From JAVWJP01 sp036638975 (GTDB lineage: Bacteria; Bacillota; Clostridia; Oscillospirales; Ruminococcaceae), in NCBI GenBank assembly GCA_036638975.1, contig JAVWJP010000023.1, positions 1 to 21,593 on the forward strand: a stretch of DNA of 21,593 bases, read 5' to 3'. Numbering within the stretch: position 1 is the stretch's first letter; each line of letters begins with the position of its first letter. A model generated the notes under the pieces. It was given only the letters and a program-made list of their open reading frames with translations. It searched no databases and was not told the DNA's origin. The position numbers were made by a program, and so were the translations under genes. Below, piece by piece: positions 1 to 8,537 of this stretch.

Positions 1-85
1 TGATGAAATTCTACGCTTGAGTGCGCTAATTTTTCATGTTTACTTTACAGTGCCGGGTGAATTTGCCTTATGTTAAAATATTATT

Positions 86-163
86 TTACAGTAGGCTTAG
101 TATAAAAGAAAAAGCAGCCGCAGAAGCAGCAACGAAAAAAACCTTGTTGCAATATATCTTCAT
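86..163 (-). CDS. possible 25-residue hydrophobic micro-ORF downstream of clpX
   Basis: An ATG at 161-163 is preceded, 8 nt upstream, by AAGGG, and opens a 25-codon frame ending in TAA at 86-88. The peptide starts MKIYCNK and continues as a hydrophobic, alanine-rich stretch, like a signal peptide or a single membrane segment. It lies 27 nt after the clpX stop in the same direction, so it could be co-transcribed. Nothing shows that it is translated. It may be chance or the leftover signal peptide of a broken secreted protein. I recognise no family. The remaining bases 1-85 hold no gene I can support. Confidence 0.18.
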   Translation of the reverse strand: MKIYCNKVFFVAASAAAFSFILSLL

Positions 164-190
164 ACGGACTGCCCTTTTGATTTTAAAAAC

Positions 191-1513
191 TCAAGAAACC
201 GACGAGGCTCCGCGCACTCGCGGCTGTGCCCGTTTTGCAGAAAGCTGTAGCTTTGAAGGGGCTCTTTGCGGGTTGTAAGAAAGCATAGGCGGCTCTTTGC
301 CCTCTACGCAGCTTTTTGTCACGGTAATGCTTTCTATGGTGCTGTCTGACGGAGAATTAAACATAAGCTCTGCCAAAACGTTCTCCATAATAGAGCGCAA
401 CCCGCGCGCACCCGCTTTTTGCTCTATTGCCTTTTGTGCCACCAGCTTTAAAGCATCTTCCTCAAAATTAAGCGCTATACCGTCAAGCTCAAACAGACGC
501 ACATATTGCTTTAGCATAGAGTTTTTAGGCTCTGTGAGTATTCTTATAAGTGCATTTTCGTCTAAATCCTCAAGCGGGGCAAGCACCGGCAGCCGCCCGA
601 CAAGCTCCGGTATAAGACCAAACTTAACAAGGTCGTGAGCCTCTATTTTTTGTATGAGATAATCTTTTTCTTTAGTTTTTTTGTCGGCAAGCTGTGCGCC
701 AAAGCCCAGCGATGACGATTTGTTAAGACGTTTTTCGATAATTTTATCTATCCCGTCAAAAGCACCGCCGCAAATAAACAAAATATTAGAGGTGTTTATT
801 TGAATAAATTCCTGCTGAGGGTGCTTACGCCCGCCCTGCGGCGGCACATTTGCAATAGTACCCTCCAGTATTTTAAGAAGCGCCTGCTGCACACCTTCGC
901 CGCTGACGTCCCTGGTTATAGATGGGTTTTCAGATTTTCTTGCAACTTTGTCCAGCTCGTCTATATATATTATTCCGCGCTCGGCCTTTGTGATGTCAAA
1001 ATCGGCAGCTTGTATAAGGCGAAGCAAAATATTCTCGACATCTTCGCCTACATAACCCGCCTCCGTAAGAGTTGTGGCATCGGCAATGGCAAAAGGAACA
1101 TTCAAAGTTTTTGCAAGGGTCTGTGCCAAAAGTGTTTTACCCACACCCGTCGGTCCAACCATTAAAACATTGCTTTTTTGCAGCTCAACATTGGCAGAAC
1201 CGCCAAAAAATATACGCTTATAATGGTTGTAGACAGCGACAGACAGGGATATCTTTGCTTTTTCCTGCCCTATAACATATTCGTCCAAAATGTCTTTTAT
1301 TTCTTGCGGCTTAGGTATATTAAATTCTTTTTCGTCATGTTGTTGTTTTTTCTTTTGCGGAGCGCCGCCTTCGTCGTCTAAAACGTGCTGACAAAGCTCT
1401 ACGCACTCGTTACAAATGCAAACTCCCGCGCCGGAAATCATGCGCGCAACCTGCTCTTGTGTTTTTCCGCAAAACGAGCAGCGCATAGGTTTGTTATCAT
1501 ATTTATTTGCCAT
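191..1513 (-). CDS. clpX: ATP-dependent Clp protease ATP-binding subunit ClpX
   Basis: ClpX is the AAA+ unfoldase that recognises tagged or damaged cytoplasmic proteins and threads them into the ClpP chamber. The 440-residue protein has the N-terminal C4 zinc-binding domain (Cys12, Cys15, Cys34, Cys37), Walker A GPTGVGKT at about 120-127, Walker B IIYIDELDK, the pore-loop motif GYVGED and a C-terminal small AAA+ domain. Length is normal; the last 30 residues form a basic, low-complexity tail. It starts at ATG with AGGAGGG upstream. It follows clpP by 25 nt and tig is just beyond, the standard Firmicute tig-clpP-clpX order, so chaperone, protease and unfoldase are probably co-transcribed. The next gene is often lon, but it is not inside the window. 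Confidence 0.98.
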   Translation of the reverse strand: MANKYDNKPMRCSFCGKTQEQVARMISGAGVCICNECVELCQHVLDDEGGAPQKKKQQHDEKEFNIPKPQEIKDILDEYVIGQEKAKISLSVAVYNHYKRIFFGGSANVELQKSNVLMVGPTGVGKTLLAQTLAKTLNVPFAIADATTLTEAGYVGEDVENILLRLIQAADFDITKAERGIIYIDELDKVARKSENPSITRDVSGEGVQQALLKILEGTIANVPPQGGRKHPQQEFIQINTSNILFICGGAFDGIDKIIEKRLNKSSSLGFGAQLADKKTKEKDYLIQKIEAHDLVKFGLIPELVGRLPVLAPLEDLDENALIRILTEPKNSMLKQYVRLFELDGIALNFEEDALKLVAQKAIEQKAGARGLRSIMENVLAELMFNSPSDSTIESITVTKSCVEGKEPPMLSYNPQRAPSKLQLSAKRAQPRVRGASSVS

Positions 1514-1538
1514 TTTGTGTGCCCTCCTGCGGGTTATT

Positions 1539-2129
1539 TTACCGTTTATAAATAACCTTGTCTATAAGCCCATATTGCATTGCCTGTTCGGCTGTCATAA
1601 AGTTGTCGCGGTCTGTGTCGCGCTCTATAACCTCTAAGGGCTGCCCTGTTGCCTCCGCCATAATTTTATTAAGCTTTTCTTTGCTGCGGAGTATCCATTC
1701 GGTGTGAATTTTAATATCGGTTGCCTGCCCCTGCGTCTGCCCTAATGGCTGATGTATCATTATCTCACTGTTTGGCAGTGCAAGACGTTTGCCCTTTGCA
1801 CCTGCGGTAAGCAAAAATGCTCCCATAGATGCCGCCATACCCATGCAGATGGTAGAAACATCGCACTTGATATAGTTCATTGTGTCATAAATTGCCATAC
1901 CCGCCGTTATTGAACCACCGGGGCTGTTGATATAAAGGGATATTTCTTTGTCTTGGTCCTGCCCCTCTAAAAACAAGAGCTGAGCCACAATAAGGCTAGC
2001 CGTAGTGTCGTTTACTTCATCACAAAGCATAACGATTCTGTCATTTAAAAGACGCGAAAAAATGTCATAGGCGCGTTCGCCGCGGTTGGTCTGCTCTATG
2101 ACGGTTGGCACTAATGCCATAATGGTCAC
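1539..2129 (-). CDS. clpP: ATP-dependent Clp protease proteolytic subunit ClpP
   Basis: ClpP is the serine peptidase that forms the tetradecameric barrel of ClpXP and degrades substrates unfolded by ClpX in the cytoplasm. The 196-residue protein shows the nucleophile region GMAASMG (Ser101), the catalytic His in MIHQPLG (His126), the Asp motif ERDTDRD, and the oxyanion-loop glycines in INSPGGS. I keep the GTG start at 2127-2129 because GGAG lies 6 nt before it. The in-frame ATG at 2118-2120 is 15 nt from that site and therefore less likely. It sits between tig and clpX as the middle gene of the operon. Length matches the family. Confidence 0.98.
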   Translation of the reverse strand: MTIMALVPTVIEQTNRGERAYDIFSRLLNDRIVMLCDEVNDTTASLIVAQLLFLEGQDQDKEISLYINSPGGSITAGMAIYDTMNYIKCDVSTICMGMAASMGAFLLTAGAKGKRLALPNSEIMIHQPLGQTQGQATDIKIHTEWILRSKEKLNKIMAEATGQPLEVIERDTDRDNFMTAEQAMQYGLIDKVIYKR

Positions 2130-2225
2130 TCATTTCTCCGCACGTTTATTTGTTTTTATGTTGGCTCCCGTGCGGGAGGGCTGTTTTTTATATGATAAAT
2201 TGATGTTTGGCTTTATATGCCGTTT

Positions 2226-3653
2226 TTATTCGTCCGCTTCGGTTTTTTTCTTAGCGGGGGCTTTCTTTTTTGCAGGGGCTTTTTCTTCGGCTTCGTCATC
2301 TGTTTTTGCCTTAGGCGCAGTCTTCTTTTTTGCAGGGGCTTTTTTAGCCGATGCTTCCGGTGCAGCCGCTTTTTCTTCGGTGACAACAGCGGTGTCGCGA
2401 ACCAAATCTATAGCTTTATTTACAGCAATATCCTGTCTGATTTCGTCCTCAGGAAGCATTGTTTTAATTTTTTCTGCTTCCATACCGTATTTTTCAGCCA
2501 TATCTGCAAGCTCTTTTTCGTACTCCTCGTCAGAAGCAATAAGTGCTTCAAGCTCTGTAATTTTTTCAAGCGCAAGGCGAATTTTAACTTGTTTTTCTGC
2601 CTGCTCTGCAAATGTTTTACGGAAGGTTTCAAGGTTAGAGCCTGTATATTTAAGGTAATCGTCAAGGTTCAGCCTCTGTGACTGCAAGCGATATTCAAAC
2701 TCCTTAACGCTTTGGTCTATGCGCTGCTCTACCATGCACTGCGGTATTTCAGCCGTCATGTTGTCGATAACGTTCTCTATAAGACGGTTTTCGAGGTCGT
2801 CCTGCGCCATTTTATCTTTGCTCTCTTGAAGCCTTGCTTTTATGTCTGCTTTAAGCTCGTCAAGTGTAGAAAACTCGCTCATATCTTTTGCAAGCTCGTC
2901 ATCAAGCTCCGGCAGCTCCTTTGCTTTAAGCTCGCAAAGCTTGCACTTAAAGAGAGCAGGCTTGCCTGCAAGCGCTTTTTCGGCATACTCGTCGGGGAAG
3001 CTAAGCTCTACGTCAAAATCTTCTCCCACATTTTTACCGACAATCTGTGCTTCAAAGCCCGGTATAAACTGCCCCGAGCCCAGTTGCAGAGGGAAGTTTT
3101 CACCCTTGCCGCCCTCAAACGCTACTCCGTCCGAAAAGCCCTCAAAGTTGATAACAGCGGTGTCGCCAAGCTGTGCCGCTCTGCCCTCTACTGTCATTAT
3201 ACGGCCTGCACGCTCGCGCAATTTTTGAAGCTCAGAATCTATCTCGCTATCTAAAACCTCAGGAATATATTTTACAGCCTTTATGCCTTTATAATCTTTT
3301 ACTTCTACCTCCGGCTTTACCGTAACGGTAGCTTTAAATGTAAAGCCGTCTTTATCAACGTCCGACATTTCGACATCGGCTTTGTCAACAGGCTCTATTT
3401 TTGCTTCGGCAATTGCCGCTTGATATGCTCCCGGATAGATATCGTTTATTGCGTCCTCATAGAAAACACCCTCGCCATAAACTTTTTCTACCATCTTACG
3501 CGGAGCCTTACCTTTACGAAAGCCCGGCATATTTATTTGTTTTACAGCCTTACGGTAAGCTTTTTCAACCGCCGCTTCAAATTCCTCTGCATCTATGGAT
3601 ATTTCCAGCAGATATTTGTTGGTTTCAATTTTGTCTGATTTGATAAGTTTCAT
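2226..3653 (-). CDS. tig: trigger factor, ribosome-bound chaperone/prolyl isomerase
   Basis: Trigger factor binds at the ribosome exit tunnel and protects nascent chains; its middle domain has FKBP-type peptidyl-prolyl isomerase fold. The 475-residue protein has the ribosome-docking signature GFRKGK at 44-49, an FKBP-like segment at about 160-250, and the helical C-terminal substrate-binding arms. Residues about 425-475 form an unusual extra tail rich in Lys, Ala and Pro, with repeated APAKKK units separated by acidic patches; it is also visible as repeated DNA at 2226-2365. Typical family members stop near 425-435 residues. The start ATG has AGGAGG upstream. It is the first gene of the tig-clpP-clpX operon, with its own promoter. 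Confidence 0.97.
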   Translation of the reverse strand: MKLIKSDKIETNKYLLEISIDAEEFEAAVEKAYRKAVKQINMPGFRKGKAPRKMVEKVYGEGVFYEDAINDIYPGAYQAAIAEAKIEPVDKADVEMSDVDKDGFTFKATVTVKPEVEVKDYKGIKAVKYIPEVLDSEIDSELQKLRERAGRIMTVEGRAAQLGDTAVINFEGFSDGVAFEGGKGENFPLQLGSGQFIPGFEAQIVGKNVGEDFDVELSFPDEYAEKALAGKPALFKCKLCELKAKELPELDDELAKDMSEFSTLDELKADIKARLQESKDKMAQDDLENRLIENVIDNMTAEIPQCMVEQRIDQSVKEFEYRLQSQRLNLDDYLKYTGSNLETFRKTFAEQAEKQVKIRLALEKITELEALIASDEEYEKELADMAEKYGMEAEKIKTMLPEDEIRQDIAVNKAIDLVRDTAVVTEEKAAAPEASAKKAPAKKKTAPKAKTDDEAEEKAPAKKKAPAKKKTEADE

Positions 3654-3723
3654 TTAATACTTCCTCCTGTTGTGGTACACAAATAAAATATGCGATAAAA
3701 ATGCAATTAAGCATACTTTTATC

Positions 3724-3752
3724 ATTATACCATAAAAGTTTTTATATTTCTA
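3724..3752 (-). promoter_or_regulatory. promoter of tig-clpP-clpX
   Basis: On the minus strand a perfect TATAAT (3724-3729) is preceded by TGG, making an extended -10 box. The -35 position, 17 bp upstream (TAGAAA, 3747-3752), is poor. The site lies about 70 nt before the tig start and partly overlaps the 3' end of the metallophosphoesterase gene. No CIRCE or CtsR-like repeat was evident nearby. Confidence 0.6.
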
Positions 3753-4443
3753 GTATTTGTGCTATTTTTATAGGTTTAAAATTTAAAAAGTCACTTGAAA
3801 TTAAGCGAAAGTCTATTCCCAAATATTCTCCGTTTAACGCATAGACACAGCCTGTAGAATGAATATGACCATAAAAGCACCGTTTTACGCCGTTTTTTAA
3901 CATAACGTCTACTATCTCAGGCAAAATATCGTCGCAATAAACAGGCGGATAATGTAAAAACACGACACGCTCTCCGCTCATACTTTTTGCCGCATCAAAC
4001 GACATTTGCAACCTTGCGGCCTCTCTCAGAGATATTTTTTTATCGTGCGGAGCACCTTTTTCAAAAAGCCAGCCCCTCGTTCCGCACAGCACAAGCCCCT
4101 CGGCTTTGACTGCGCTGTTGTGTAAAATGTGCAGTGTGTCCAGCCCGTTTTCGTCAAAAAAAGCTTCCATTTTTGTTTTTGAATTCCACCAATAATCGTG
4201 GTTGCCTTTAATGATATATTTGTGCCCCGGCAAATCGTTTATAAATTTAAAATCATCAAGAGTATTTTGCAGCGACATTGCCCAGGAAGTATCGCCCGCC
4301 AAAACCACGGTGTCTTCACTTTTTATTTGGCTTTTCCAACCCTCGGCAATCCGCTCTACATAACCGTTCCAGCCCGCAAATACGTCCATTGGTTTGTCGG
4401 TGCCAAGCGAGAGATGAAGGTCGCCTATAGCGTAAATGCTCAT
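3742..4443 (-). CDS. calcineurin-like metallophosphoesterase
   Basis: This 233-residue protein carries the full metallophosphoesterase motif set in order: GDLHL near the N-terminus, GDTSW, GNHDYWW, HYPP and GHIHS. These residues bind the two metal ions and the phosphate. The substrate cannot be read from the sequence. Similar stand-alone enzymes in Firmicutes are annotated only as metallophosphoesterases. Its ATG overlaps the thrC stop codon by 4 nt (ATGA), so it is translationally coupled to thrC, although a link to threonine synthesis is not implied. It is the last gene before the tig promoter. Confidence 0.88.
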   Translation of the reverse strand: MSIYAIGDLHLSLGTDKPMDVFAGWNGYVERIAEGWKSQIKSEDTVVLAGDTSWAMSLQNTLDDFKFINDLPGHKYIIKGNHDYWWNSKTKMEAFFDENGLDTLHILHNSAVKAEGLVLCGTRGWLFEKGAPHDKKISLREAARLQMSFDAAKSMSGERVVFLHYPPVYCDDILPEIVDVMLKNGVKRCFYGHIHSTGCVYALNGEYLGIDFRLISSDFLNFKPIKIAQILEI

Positions 4444-5927
4444 AAGCCAAGCTGCCCCTTTACATATACCGCAGCACCGTTTTTTTCGCAGCTGTCACTA
4501 AAACGCACAGCCTTACCTGTAATATCAGAAAGCGCCTGCGGAACCTCGCAGCCTGTTGCGGCGGCAAGCTGTAACAAATTCTCAAACTCAGAGCCGTCCG
4601 GATTTATATCAAGTGCTGTAAGTACAGAGCGGCAAAATTTAAACGGGCTGGCTGTAGAAGCTATAACCGTTTTAGTATAATCTCCCGTAGCTTTTATATA
4701 CTGTTTATAGACATTCACCGCAACAGCAGTGTGCGGGTCGCATAAATATGAGTAATCATCAAATGTGTTTTTTATCTCCGCACTCGTTGCTGCATCTGTT
4801 GAAAACCCAGCCCAAAAGTCGCTCTGCAAAACAGCTTTTACTTCATCGCTTACGGTATAAGCTCCATTTTGCGAGAGCTCCTGCATAAGCTTATTCACAG
4901 CAAAATCATCATTTTTATAAAGCGAAAAAAGAAGACGTTCCAAATTAGACGAAACAAGAATATCCATTGACGGAGAAAGCGTCACATGAAAAGCCCTGTT
5001 TTTATTGTATTCTCCGGTTTTTATAAAATCGGTTAGGACATTGTTTTCGTTGCTGGCACATATAAGCTTTGCGACAGGCAGACCCATTTGCTTAGCATAA
5101 TACGCCGCCAAAATATTGCCGAAATTCCCCGTAGGGACACAGATATTTATGCTTTCGCCAAGTGCGATTTCTTCATCTGCCAAAAGCTTGCAATATGCGC
5201 TTATATAATAAATTATCTGCGGCACAAGTCTGCCCCAGTTTATTGAATTAGCCGAGGAAAATTGTCTGTCGGAAGCCGCTAAAGCCTTTGCAAGCCCGAC
5301 ATCGGTGAATATGCTCTTTACAGCAGTCTGAGCATCGTCAAAGTTGCCCTTTATAGCACACACAGCCACGTTTTTGCCCTCTTGCGTAACCATTTGTAGC
5401 TGCTGCATTGGGCTTATACCCTGCTGTGGGTAAAAAACTATAACCCGCGTACCTGCAACATCGGCAAAGCCGTCAAGCGCCGCCTTGCCTGTATCGCCAG
5501 AGGTAGCAACAAGCAGCACCGCCTCTTTGCCCTGCGCCGTTTTTTTCATAGCTAAGGTTAAAAGATGCGGAAGAAGCTGCAGCGCCATATCCTTAAAAGC
5601 ACAGGTAGGGCCATGCCAAAGCTCTAAAAGATATGTGTTTTCGCCAAGGCGCGCCATGCGTATAACCTCGTCATCATCAAATTTGCCATTATACGCCCCA
5701 CGCACACAGCCCGCAAGCTCATCGTCAGTGTAGTCTGTAAGATACTCTGCAAGAATACTTTGTGCCTGCTCGTTATAGCTTAGTTTAGAAAGCTTTAGCA
5801 AGCTCTCCCCGCTAAGTTGCGGAAAGCTTTTTGGAACAAACAGCCCGCCCTCCGGCGAAATACCGGCAGCTATTGCGGCTGCCGAGGAAACCCTTGTTTT
5901 ATTGCTGCGTGTACTTATATAATCCAT
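4440..5927 (-). CDS. thrC: threonine synthase
   Basis: Threonine synthase is a PLP enzyme that converts O-phosphohomoserine to threonine, the last step of the pathway. The 495-residue length fits the long form of the family. Seen are the N-terminal STRSN segment, GPTCAFKDMALQ with the PLP-binding lysine, the ATSGDTG phosphate-binding loop and the PTGNFGN motif in the C-terminal half. The start ATG has GAGG 8-9 nt upstream. It lies 56 nt after yraN and overlaps the metallophosphoesterase gene by 4 nt. No hom or thrB is adjacent, so it is apparently read through from the rplS operon rather than being part of a threonine operon. No T-box or threonine leader peptide was seen before it. Confidence 0.95.
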   Translation of the reverse strand: MDYISTRSNKTRVSSAAAIAAGISPEGGLFVPKSFPQLSGESLLKLSKLSYNEQAQSILAEYLTDYTDDELAGCVRGAYNGKFDDDEVIRMARLGENTYLLELWHGPTCAFKDMALQLLPHLLTLAMKKTAQGKEAVLLVATSGDTGKAALDGFADVAGTRVIVFYPQQGISPMQQLQMVTQEGKNVAVCAIKGNFDDAQTAVKSIFTDVGLAKALAASDRQFSSANSINWGRLVPQIIYYISAYCKLLADEEIALGESINICVPTGNFGNILAAYYAKQMGLPVAKLICASNENNVLTDFIKTGEYNKNRAFHVTLSPSMDILVSSNLERLLFSLYKNDDFAVNKLMQELSQNGAYTVSDEVKAVLQSDFWAGFSTDAATSAEIKNTFDDYSYLCDPHTAVAVNVYKQYIKATGDYTKTVIASTASPFKFCRSVLTALDINPDGSEFENLLQLAAATGCEVPQALSDITGKAVRFSDSCEKNGAAVYVKGQLGL

Positions 5928-5983
5928 AACTGTACCTCATTTCTGTAAGCATTAACGCATTCGTTTTATGCTGTCATCTAAAA

Positions 5984-6361
5984 TTATCCGTCAAAATCTC
6001 CCGCCCAAAAGGCATTTTCAAGGTGATTAATCCCTGTAATTGCGCCCTCGCTTGTTATAACCTCTATGACATCAAACCGCGGCTGCAAAGAGCAGCTATT
6101 TTCTGATAAATACTTTTGCGTAGTTTTTATAATTCTTCGCTGTTTTGCCTTTGTAACCGCTTCGGCAGGGGTTTCAAGCGAAGCTTCGCTGCGGGTTTTA
6201 ACCTCGGCAAATATTATATATTTATCATTTTGCGCTATTATATCTATTTCTCCGACACCAGTATTATAGTTTCGCTGTACTATTTTGTAATTTTTATCTT
6301 CTAAATATTCGGCGGCTCTGTCCTCTCCGCCGTTGCCTATGCGCCGTTTTTCGGTAATCAC
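5984..6361 (-). CDS. yraN: UPF0102 / YraN family endonuclease-like protein
   Basis: A small protein (125 residues) of the UPF0102 family, which has a PD-(D/E)XK nuclease-like fold. The conserved residues are visible: G-GEDRAAEYL at the N-terminus, GEIDIIA with the metal-binding Asp, and FAEVKTR with the Glu-x-Lys. I chose the GTG at 6359-6361, which overlaps the rnhB stop as GTGA and has GGGGTG about 9 nt upstream. A GTG at 6376 would give five more residues. Its place directly after rnhB is the standard order in Clostridia. A role in nucleic-acid processing is suggested by fold; the exact role is not established. Confidence 0.9.
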   Translation of the reverse strand: MITEKRRIGNGGEDRAAEYLEDKNYKIVQRNYNTGVGEIDIIAQNDKYIIFAEVKTRSEASLETPAEAVTKAKQRRIIKTTQKYLSENSCSLQPRFDVIEVITSEGAITGINHLENAFWAGDFDG

Positions 6362-6966
6362 TTTGCCGCACCCCACTTTTTTAAAAAGCTTAAACGGTGC
6401 ACCGGCGAAGCCCCATATTTATCAAGCATTTCGTAATGCAGGGCTGTGCCATAGCCCTTGTGCTTTTCAAAAAAGTACTGCGGATATACTTTTGCAAGCT
6501 CTGCCATATAAGAATCGCGGCTTACCTTTGCAAGTATAGACGCCGCCGCTATTGATGCCGAAATAGCATCTCCGCCTATTACAAATTCAGAGCTTATAGA
6601 GCCTAAATCGGGGCACCTGTTGCCGTCAATGTAAACCATATCCGGCTTTATTTTAAGCCCCAAAACAGCTTCACGCATAGCGCGCATTGTAGCTTCTAAA
6701 ATATTTATTTCATCTATAATGTGCTCGTCCACGGCGCATATATTAAAAGCTACAGCCTTGTTTATAATCTCTTCAAAAAGCGCCTCGCGTTTTTTTGCGC
6801 TAAGCTTTTTGCTGTCGTTAAGCCCTTCTATGCGCGGCTCTTGCGGCAATATAACAGCCGCCGCATACACAGCGCCTGCCAAAGGGCCTCGCCCCGCTTC
6901 GTCTACGCCGCAAATATACTGCGCCGCACCCCTGCGGTGTTCATCTTCAAACTCATAAAGGCTCAT
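6358..6966 (-). CDS. rnhB: ribonuclease HII
   Basis: RNase HII cuts the RNA strand of RNA/DNA hybrids and removes single ribonucleotides from DNA. The 202-residue protein contains the diagnostic CGVDEAGRGPLAGAV block (first catalytic Asp and Glu), DSKKLS, YIDGN and the late DAISASIAAASILAKVSRD block. The substrate-recognition GRG triad is present. The start ATG has AGAGG upstream. It begins 15 nt after rbgA and overlaps yraN by a few bases, consistent with one transcript rplS-lepB-rbgA-rnhB-yraN. Confidence 0.97.
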   Translation of the reverse strand: MSLYEFEDEHRRGAAQYICGVDEAGRGPLAGAVYAAAVILPQEPRIEGLNDSKKLSAKKREALFEEIINKAVAFNICAVDEHIIDEINILEATMRAMREAVLGLKIKPDMVYIDGNRCPDLGSISSEFVIGGDAISASIAAASILAKVSRDSYMAELAKVYPQYFFEKHKGYGTALHYEMLDKYGASPVHRLSFLKKWGAAK

Positions 6967-6981
6967 GCTTTTTAACCTCTT

Positions 6982-7845
6982 TTACGGTTTTTCAAGTGTT
7001 ATACGCCCTATTGCGCCGCTGCGAAATTCGTCCAAGACCATAATGGCGGCACGTTCTGTATTGACTTCTCCCTTTTGCAGCAGCATACCGCGTTTTCTGC
7101 CTATAAGCGCAAGTAAATCCGGCGGCTCTATATCTTTTGTTTCTTCCTCACTTAAAGCATATCTTGTGCAAAGCATATCATGGTAATCGAGGTTTAAAAG
7201 CTCTAACAGCCGCATTGCCAAAACCTCTATGTCTATTACATCGTCCTTTATGGCACCTGTAAAGGCAAGGCGCTCGCCAACAGTTGGGTCTTCAAACTTA
7301 GGCCACAGCACACCCGGCATATCTAAAAGGTCCATACCCGTGTCTAAGCTTACCCACTGCTTGTTGCGTGTAACGCCAGGTCGGTCTTCGACCTTTGTGC
7401 GCCTTGCATTTGCCATACGGTTTATAAATGACGATTTACCTGCATTTGGTATACCAACTATCATCATTCTGACAGGCTTCCCCGCCATACCCTTTTGCTC
7501 TCGCCTTGCAAGCTCATCTGCCAGCACCGTTCGCACCAGCGGCTTAAATTTATTAAGACCTCTGCCGCTGCGGCAATCTGTCGGCAACGCCGAAACACCT
7601 TGTTTTTTGTAAAAATCGCACCAAAGCTGCAAGGTTTTTTCATCTGCCGCATCGCATTTATTAAGCAGCACTATACGCGGCTTGCCGCCTGTAAGCTTGT
7701 CTATTTCAGGGTTGCGGCTGCTTGCGGGTATTCGCGCATCCGTAAGCTCTATTATTATATCTACAAGAGGTAAATTCTCTTGCATAATTCGCCGTGTTTT
7801 TGCCATATGTCCGGGGAACCACTGTATTGACGGTATATCAGTCAT
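6982..7845 (-). CDS. rbgA: ribosome biogenesis GTPase RbgA (YlqF)
   Basis: RbgA is a circularly permuted GTPase needed for late assembly of the 50S subunit. The permuted order is directly visible: G4 NKCD first, then G1 GIPNAGKSS, a G2 threonine in GVTRN, and G3 DMPG. The N-terminus IQWFPGHMAKT is the family signature, and the C-terminal helical part follows. Length (287 residues) is typical. GGAGG precedes the ATG, which lies 12 nt after the lepB stop. Co-location with rplS (L19), another 50S component, is the classic arrangement also known from Bacillus. Confidence 0.97.
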   Translation of the reverse strand: MTDIPSIQWFPGHMAKTRRIMQENLPLVDIIIELTDARIPASSRNPEIDKLTGGKPRIVLLNKCDAADEKTLQLWCDFYKKQGVSALPTDCRSGRGLNKFKPLVRTVLADELARREQKGMAGKPVRMMIVGIPNAGKSSFINRMANARRTKVEDRPGVTRNKQWVSLDTGMDLLDMPGVLWPKFEDPTVGERLAFTGAIKDDVIDIEVLAMRLLELLNLDYHDMLCTRYALSEEETKDIEPPDLLALIGRKRGMLLQKGEVNTERAAIMVLDEFRSGAIGRITLEKP

Positions 7846-7857
7846 GCTTTACCTCCG

Positions 7858-8418
7858 TTATTTTATAATGCCGAACTTATTTAGGGGCTTTATGCGCATA
7901 ATTGCTCTGCCCAAAACATAGCGCGTGTCAACCATTCCAACCGAGGTATCGCGGCTGTCAAGCGAATGGTTGCGGTTGTCACCCATAACAAATATATGCC
8001 CCTGAGGCACAGCTTGCGGAAAATCCACGTCCTCTGCCAACATAGTAGGCTCGGCTATGTATGGCTCGTCAAGTATTTCTCCGTCCACAATAACCTTACC
8101 CGTTTTAAAATCTATATCTACAGTTTGCCCGCCTGTTGCTATAACTCTCTTTATTATAGGTAAAGCAAAGCTCGCAGTCGGCGTTATTACTATAATATCA
8201 CCTTTTTTAGGCGTATAAAATAAATCTGATATCAGAACAAAATTTTTGTCCTCCAGCGTTGGCAGCATAGATTCGCCGTTGACACCGACAACGCGCACCG
8301 CAAAGGTAAATATAAGTACCACTGCAATGACGGCAAAGGCTATGGAATCGACCCAGTCATAAACATTTTTGACAAAGCTTCGGTCATCTGCCGCCCCGTT
8401 ATTCTCCCACTGTGCCAA
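7858..8418 (-). CDS. lepB: type I signal peptidase
   Basis: Signal peptidase I removes signal peptides from exported proteins at the outer face of the cytoplasmic membrane. There is one N-terminal membrane segment (about residues 24-42), the catalytic Ser50 in NGESMLPT, the catalytic Lys90 in IIKRVIATGG, and the late box GDNRNHSLDSR. I use the TTG at 8416-8418 because GGAGG lies exactly 8 nt upstream; this gives 186 residues, a normal size. The frame stays open to 8484, but the upstream TTG there has no ribosome-binding site. It sits between rplS and rbgA. Confidence 0.94.
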   Translation of the reverse strand: MAQWENNGAADDRSFVKNVYDWVDSIAFAVIAVVLIFTFAVRVVGVNGESMLPTLEDKNFVLISDLFYTPKKGDIIVITPTASFALPIIKRVIATGGQTVDIDFKTGKVIVDGEILDEPYIAEPTMLAEDVDFPQAVPQGHIFVMGDNRNHSLDSRDTSVGMVDTRYVLGRAIMRIKPLNKFGIIK

Positions 8419-8503
8419 ATTGTTCGCCTCCCCCGCTCCGACTATATTTATATAACCAAACGGCAAAATAAATTGCCGCCTCAAAGCGCATAATAAATAA
8501 AAA

Positions 8504-8530
8504 GAAAAGGGACGAAACCGTCCCTTTTTT
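8504..8530 (-). terminator. terminator/attenuator between rplS and lepB
   Basis: A perfect 10-bp stem (AAAAGGGACG paired with CGTCCCTTTT, loop of 4) is followed on the minus strand by CTTTTTATT. It lies 8 nt after the rplS stop. It may end most rplS transcripts so that L19 is made in excess over the downstream genes. The A-tract on the other side makes it potentially bidirectional. Confidence 0.75.
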
Positions 8531-8537
8531 GCACTGC

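Noticed and set aside
2086..3254. Long plus-strand ORFs opposite tig
   Set aside because: They are antisense shadows of a well-conserved gene, with biased composition (Ser/Phe/Cys-rich) caused by the Lys/Ala-rich tail on the other strand.
4440..5983. T-box or threonine attenuator before thrC
   Set aside because: Only 56 nt separate yraN and thrC and no leader structure or Thr-rich peptide is visible.
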